Shown piece by piece: positions 62,301 to 64,000 of a DNA stretch of 64,000 nucleotides. How positions within the stretch are numbered: position 1 is the stretch's first letter; each line of letters begins with the position of its first letter. A program made the translations under genes and the position numbers. The DNA comes from Serratia ficaria (GTDB lineage Bacteria; Pseudomonadota; Gammaproteobacteria; Enterobacterales; Enterobacteriaceae), in NCBI RefSeq assembly GCF_900187015.1, contig NZ_LT906479.1, positions 2,480,001-2,544,000 on the forward strand. Reading direction: 5' to 3'. The notes under the pieces were generated by a model. That model was not told where the DNA came from. It saw only the letters and a program-made list of their open reading frames with translations, and did not search any database.

Positions 62301-63596
62301 GGCGTTAGCGATGCGCTGCGCGGCGAGGTGCACTACGGCTACGACGCCGAAGGCCGCCTGCTGCAGCATCGCGAACCCGCGCAGGGCAAGCCGGGCAGCC
62401 GGTTGGTGTACGACATGGCGGATAACCTGCTGGGGGAAAAAGGCCCCAACGGCGACGTGGAAACGCACCTGCCGCTGGCGCCTGTCGCCGACAACCGCCT
62501 GACGCATTGGCAGAAGTTGTTCTACCGTTACGACGCCTGGGGCAACCTGATCAGCCGGCGCAACGGCATTTATGAGCAGCACTATCGCTACGACGCCGAT
62601 AACCGGCTGATACAGGCGCGCGGCCGCGGGCCGCAGGGCGAGTTCGACGCGCAGTATCACTACGACGCGCTGGGGCGCCGCACGCGCAAGACGGTCAGCT
62701 ACAAGGGGAAAGCGGCGCAGACAACGCGCTTTGTGTGGCAGGGTTACCGGCTGCTGCAGGAGCAGCGGGCAGACGGCAGCCGCCGCAGCTGGAGCTACGA
62801 TCCGGCCAGCCCGTGGAGCCCGTTGGCGGCGCTGGAGCAGGCGGGCGACAGCCGTTCGGCGGAGATATATTGGTACCACACGGATCTGAACAGCGCGCCG
62901 CTGGAGGTGAGCGATGCGGCGGGCAACCTGCGCTGGTCCGGGCAATACGACACCTTCGGCAAGCTGCAGGGGCAAACGGTAGAGGGCGCGGCCAGGCGCA
63001 ATGGCGCGCAGTACGATCAACCGCTGCGCTACGCCGGGCAGTACCAGGACGACGAAAGCGGCCTGCACTATAATCTGTTCCGTTACTACGAGCCGGAGGT
63101 GGGGCGCTTTACCACCCAGGATCCGATCGGGCTGCGCGGCGGGTTGAACCTGTATCAGTATGCGCCGAATCCATATGGATGGATTGACCCGTTTGGGTTA
63201 TCTGGAACTCGAATTCCGAGGACAAATGGCCATTGGGACGGCGTCCCTGGTGAAAGTAATTGGTATTCTTATAAGCCAGCGGTAAATGCCGTTACAAATA
63301 ATCAGCCAATACCATTCTCTAATGGGCGGCCAGATTTTTCTCCATGGTCAAAAGGAAGCATAACTTTTGAAAATAATGTTCTGGATGGCACTGAAAAGGA
63401 TTTTCCTAAGGTATACAAAGCAATAGCTAAAGAAAAGGGAATTACGCAAAGTGCTGCACAAAAATTATTGCGTAAAAATAAACTAACGCCACACCATCTT
63501 AGTAATACAGAGATAATACTGGTACCTCGTGGATTGCATGGGAACGTACCACATATAGGGTCTGCATCAGATATGAGGAATGGAAAAAAATGTTGA
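59334..63596 (+). CDS. PAAR-Rhs type VI secretion effector with HNH-like nuclease tip
   Basis: 1420 aa. Residues 1-12 carry the prePAAR motif (AARVGDTIGH). Two hydrophobic helices follow (about 17-65), then a PAAR domain (about 85-170; VTGSPNVFINGKPAA, VSINGQPAARVGDKTNC). Then come the Rhs shell with many YD repeats (about 230-1270; for example YDEHGQLVTVSNRAGEVTRRF) and the core end RFTTQDPIGLRGGLNLYQYAPNP with the self-cleavage motif WIDPFGL (1285-1289). The last 131 residues (1290-1420) are a variable toxin with LTPHHLSNTEIILVP (HH at 1387-1388) and LHGNVPHIG, like WHH/LHH nucleases of the HNH/endonuclease VII group. GC drops sharply at the tip. The immunity gene overlaps its end. Confidence 0.92.
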   Translation: MTEAARVGDTIGHSHALAGMIAGTLVGGLIAAAGAVAAGALFVAGLAASCVGVGVLLIGASLAVGYLTGEAATAARDGIADAGAGSLTPKGKIVTGSPNVFINGKPAAIATVSQVACSDDGPSMQMAQGSDKVSINGQPAARVGDKTNCDAQVMEGSPNVFIGGGTVTTLPIKPEVPDWLYKASDLTLLFAGLVGGVGGAVGKLGALGKMLGKLPGINKLGRVACRFGTLMTATAAAGIIARPVDIVSGQKFLDGEDELDFVLPSRLPVAWQRYWRSGNPGDSVLGRGWSLFWESSLQTWQDGLVWRAPSGDYVAFPMVARGHKTYCEAEKCWLMHNADGSWQLFDVGEQIYHYPPLAGDQPSRLSMVTDAIGNASSLFYDDDGRLLELVDSGGQRLACRYLNGRLSEVALQTAEGELPLAHYGYDEHGQLVTVSNRAGEVTRRFSWRDGLMASHQDAAGLLNEYLWQEIEGVPRVVAYRNSAGERLDFSYDFAGGRRSATREDGKRADWQLDDDDNVAQFTDFDQRRYGFIYQNGELCSVLLPGGAQRQSEWDAYGRLLSETDPLGRKTTYQYSRNSGRLFSVTYPDGSRECQHWDTLGRPTRYVDALDNATLYHYPDDEESLPSRVIDALGGEVKLEWNARGLLTRYTDCSGSVTAYAYDSQGQLSAQTDAEGHVTRYQWDHGGRLHSLIQPDGSEERFNWNERGQLAEHQDALGSLTRWQYNALGLPSSVTDRIGRTRRYHYSPQGWLTRLENGNGGEYRFSYDAVGRVLAEQRPDQVSNYYRYGAAGLLEEHREVGLPDGAGELTQRVQRFRFDEAGQLAWRGNASAEWHYRFDAMGRLSRLSRTPTALGVTQGIEEDSVSMRYDAAGRLLSEQGVNGELQYQWDALANLQALTLPQGDRLQWLYYGSGHASAIKFNQQVVSEFTRDRLHRETGRSQGALQQQRRYDEMGRRSWQSSAFGHDKLTRPEDGALWRAFRYTGRGELAGVSDALRGEVHYGYDAEGRLLQHREPAQGKPGSRLVYDMADNLLGEKGPNGDVETHLPLAPVADNRLTHWQKLFYRYDAWGNLISRRNGIYEQHYRYDADNRLIQARGRGPQGEFDAQYHYDALGRRTRKTVSYKGKAAQTTRFVWQGYRLLQEQRADGSRRSWSYDPASPWSPLAALEQAGDSRSAEIYWYHTDLNSAPLEVSDAAGNLRWSGQYDTFGKLQGQTVEGAARRNGAQYDQPLRYAGQYQDDESGLHYNLFRYYEPEVGRFTTQDPIGLRGGLNLYQYAPNPYGWIDPFGLSGTRIPRTNGHWDGVPGESNWYSYKPAVNAVTNNQPIPFSNGRPDFSPWSKGSITFENNVLDGTEKDFPKVYKAIAKEKGITQSAAQKLLRKNKLTPHHLSNTEIILVPRGLHGNVPHIGSASDMRNGKKC

Positions 63597-64000
63597 AAAA
63601 GCTAGAGAAACTTGGTGTTGCTCTGAGTAAGCTACCGAATGGGGTAGACAATCCTTTATTAAAAAGACTTGAAGGGTACTCAGGTATTTTGCCGAAGGAA
63701 TATTGTGATTTTCTGGCTAACTTTAGCCAAGGGGCTGAGTTTGACTCTTTAATCGTTTATAAAGGAATTGAAGCGTCTCCATGGGCAAGTAAAGATGGAT
63801 ATGATTCACTGGAATACTTTTATGGATTAAGTAACTCAGAGGGGGGGGGAGGGGATATCTTTGAGTTCATTGAAATGTATAAGGATGATCTTAGAGAACA
63901 ATGGCTGCCTATAGCATCATCAGATGGCGGCAATCAAATATGTCTTTGCCTAACTGGGAAAATGGTTGGGCAAATTTGGTTCTGGGATCATGAAGCAGAT
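63590..64000 (+). CDS. SMI1/KNR4 (SUKH) immunity protein, partial
   Basis: 137 codons to the window end, still open. It overlaps the rhs stop by 7 bp. SUKH features: LEKLGVALSKLPNG, LPKEYCDFLANFSQGAEF (about 36-53), LPIASSDGGNQICLCL and the Trp-rich QIWFWDHEAD. These are the signature segments of toxin-neutralising SUKH proteins. It should protect the producer against the Rhs tip nuclease. AT-rich like the tip. A run of nine G (63841-63849) is read through in frame as Glu-Gly-Gly-Gly-Gly. The C-terminus lies outside the window. Confidence 0.88.
   Translation, partial: MLKKLEKLGVALSKLPNGVDNPLLKRLEGYSGILPKEYCDFLANFSQGAEFDSLIVYKGIEASPWASKDGYDSLEYFYGLSNSEGGGGDIFEFIEMYKDDLREQWLPIASSDGGNQICLCLTGKMVGQIWFWDHEAD

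Noticed and set aside
59286..63068. A 1260-codon open frame antisense to the rhs gene, and other very long opposite-strand frames such as 1001-3019 and 14753-16618
   Set aside because: High GC removes stop codons from the shadow frames. The predicted proteins are low-complexity runs of Ala, Gln, Arg and His with no family motifs, and the opposite strand holds clear known genes.

Overview
The window is GC-rich, densely coded DNA from a gammaproteobacterium, most likely an enterobacterium close to Serratia. The pointers are a FecA nearly identical in layout to the E. coli protein, a serralysin-type metalloprotease beside its Inh inhibitor, a BglG-type antitermination leader, sigma-54/NtrC-type and PurR-type sites, and a PAAR-Rhs type VI effector. 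The genus is an inference from gene content. I see no rRNA, tRNA, CRISPR array, insertion sequence or prophage.

Layout. 1-508: start of a DHA2-type multidrug MFS transporter, cut by the window edge. 677-4586: fecI-fecR-fecA iron-citrate signalling and receptor genes, without fecBCDE, behind a Fur box. 4679-11040: an ABC sugar importer operon (binding protein, two permeases, PfkB kinase, ATPase) divergent from a ROK repressor. 11041-17261: guanine deaminase and xanthine dehydrogenase (guaD-xdhABC), preceded by NtrC-like, twin PurR-like and sigma-54 sites. 17378-19579: exported peptidyl-dipeptidase.

19756-30676 is a complete aerobic nicotinate pathway: nicotinate to 6-hydroxynicotinate (NicAB), 2,5-dihydroxypyridine (NicC), N-formylmaleamate (NicX), maleamate plus formate (NicD), maleate plus ammonia (NicF) and fumarate (NicE), with transporter NicT and MarR repressor NicR. 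30682-32418: a LysR regulator and a TSUP permease.

32419-36708: an AT-rich patch with a small membrane protein, then an HlyD-type adaptor and a C39-peptidase ABC exporter, that is a bacteriocin or microcin-type exporter with no recognisable precursor nearby. 36722-39168: urate hydroxylase HpxO, with its own sigma-54-like promoter, and a P1-family aminopeptidase. 39378-43375: a periplasmic molybdenum hydroxylase (large subunit, 2Fe-2S subunit, triheme cytochrome c). 43416-44585: a Tat-exported oxalate decarboxylase-type bicupin.

44586-49302: a beta-glucoside PTS operon with CRP site, RAT and terminator leader, EIIBCA, 6-phospho-beta-glucosidase and antiterminator. 49290-51394: a LysR regulator and a two-gene chromate transporter. 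51401-53776: Inh and a serralysin paralogue. 53824-58806: a RibD/DHFR-like reductase, a secreted alpha/beta hydrolase, and a PhyH dioxygenase plus SDR pair with a divergent LacI regulator. 58870-64000: Eag-type chaperone, PAAR-Rhs protein with an HNH-like toxin tip, and a SUKH (SMI1/KNR4) immunity gene cut by the window end.

The common theme is scavenging of nitrogen heterocycles (purines, nicotinate) with three separate xanthine-oxidase-family molybdoenzymes. The most interesting signals are the layered control region of guaD-xdhABC and its echo at hpxO, the orphan C39 exporter, and the exchangeable Rhs tip with its immunity gene.
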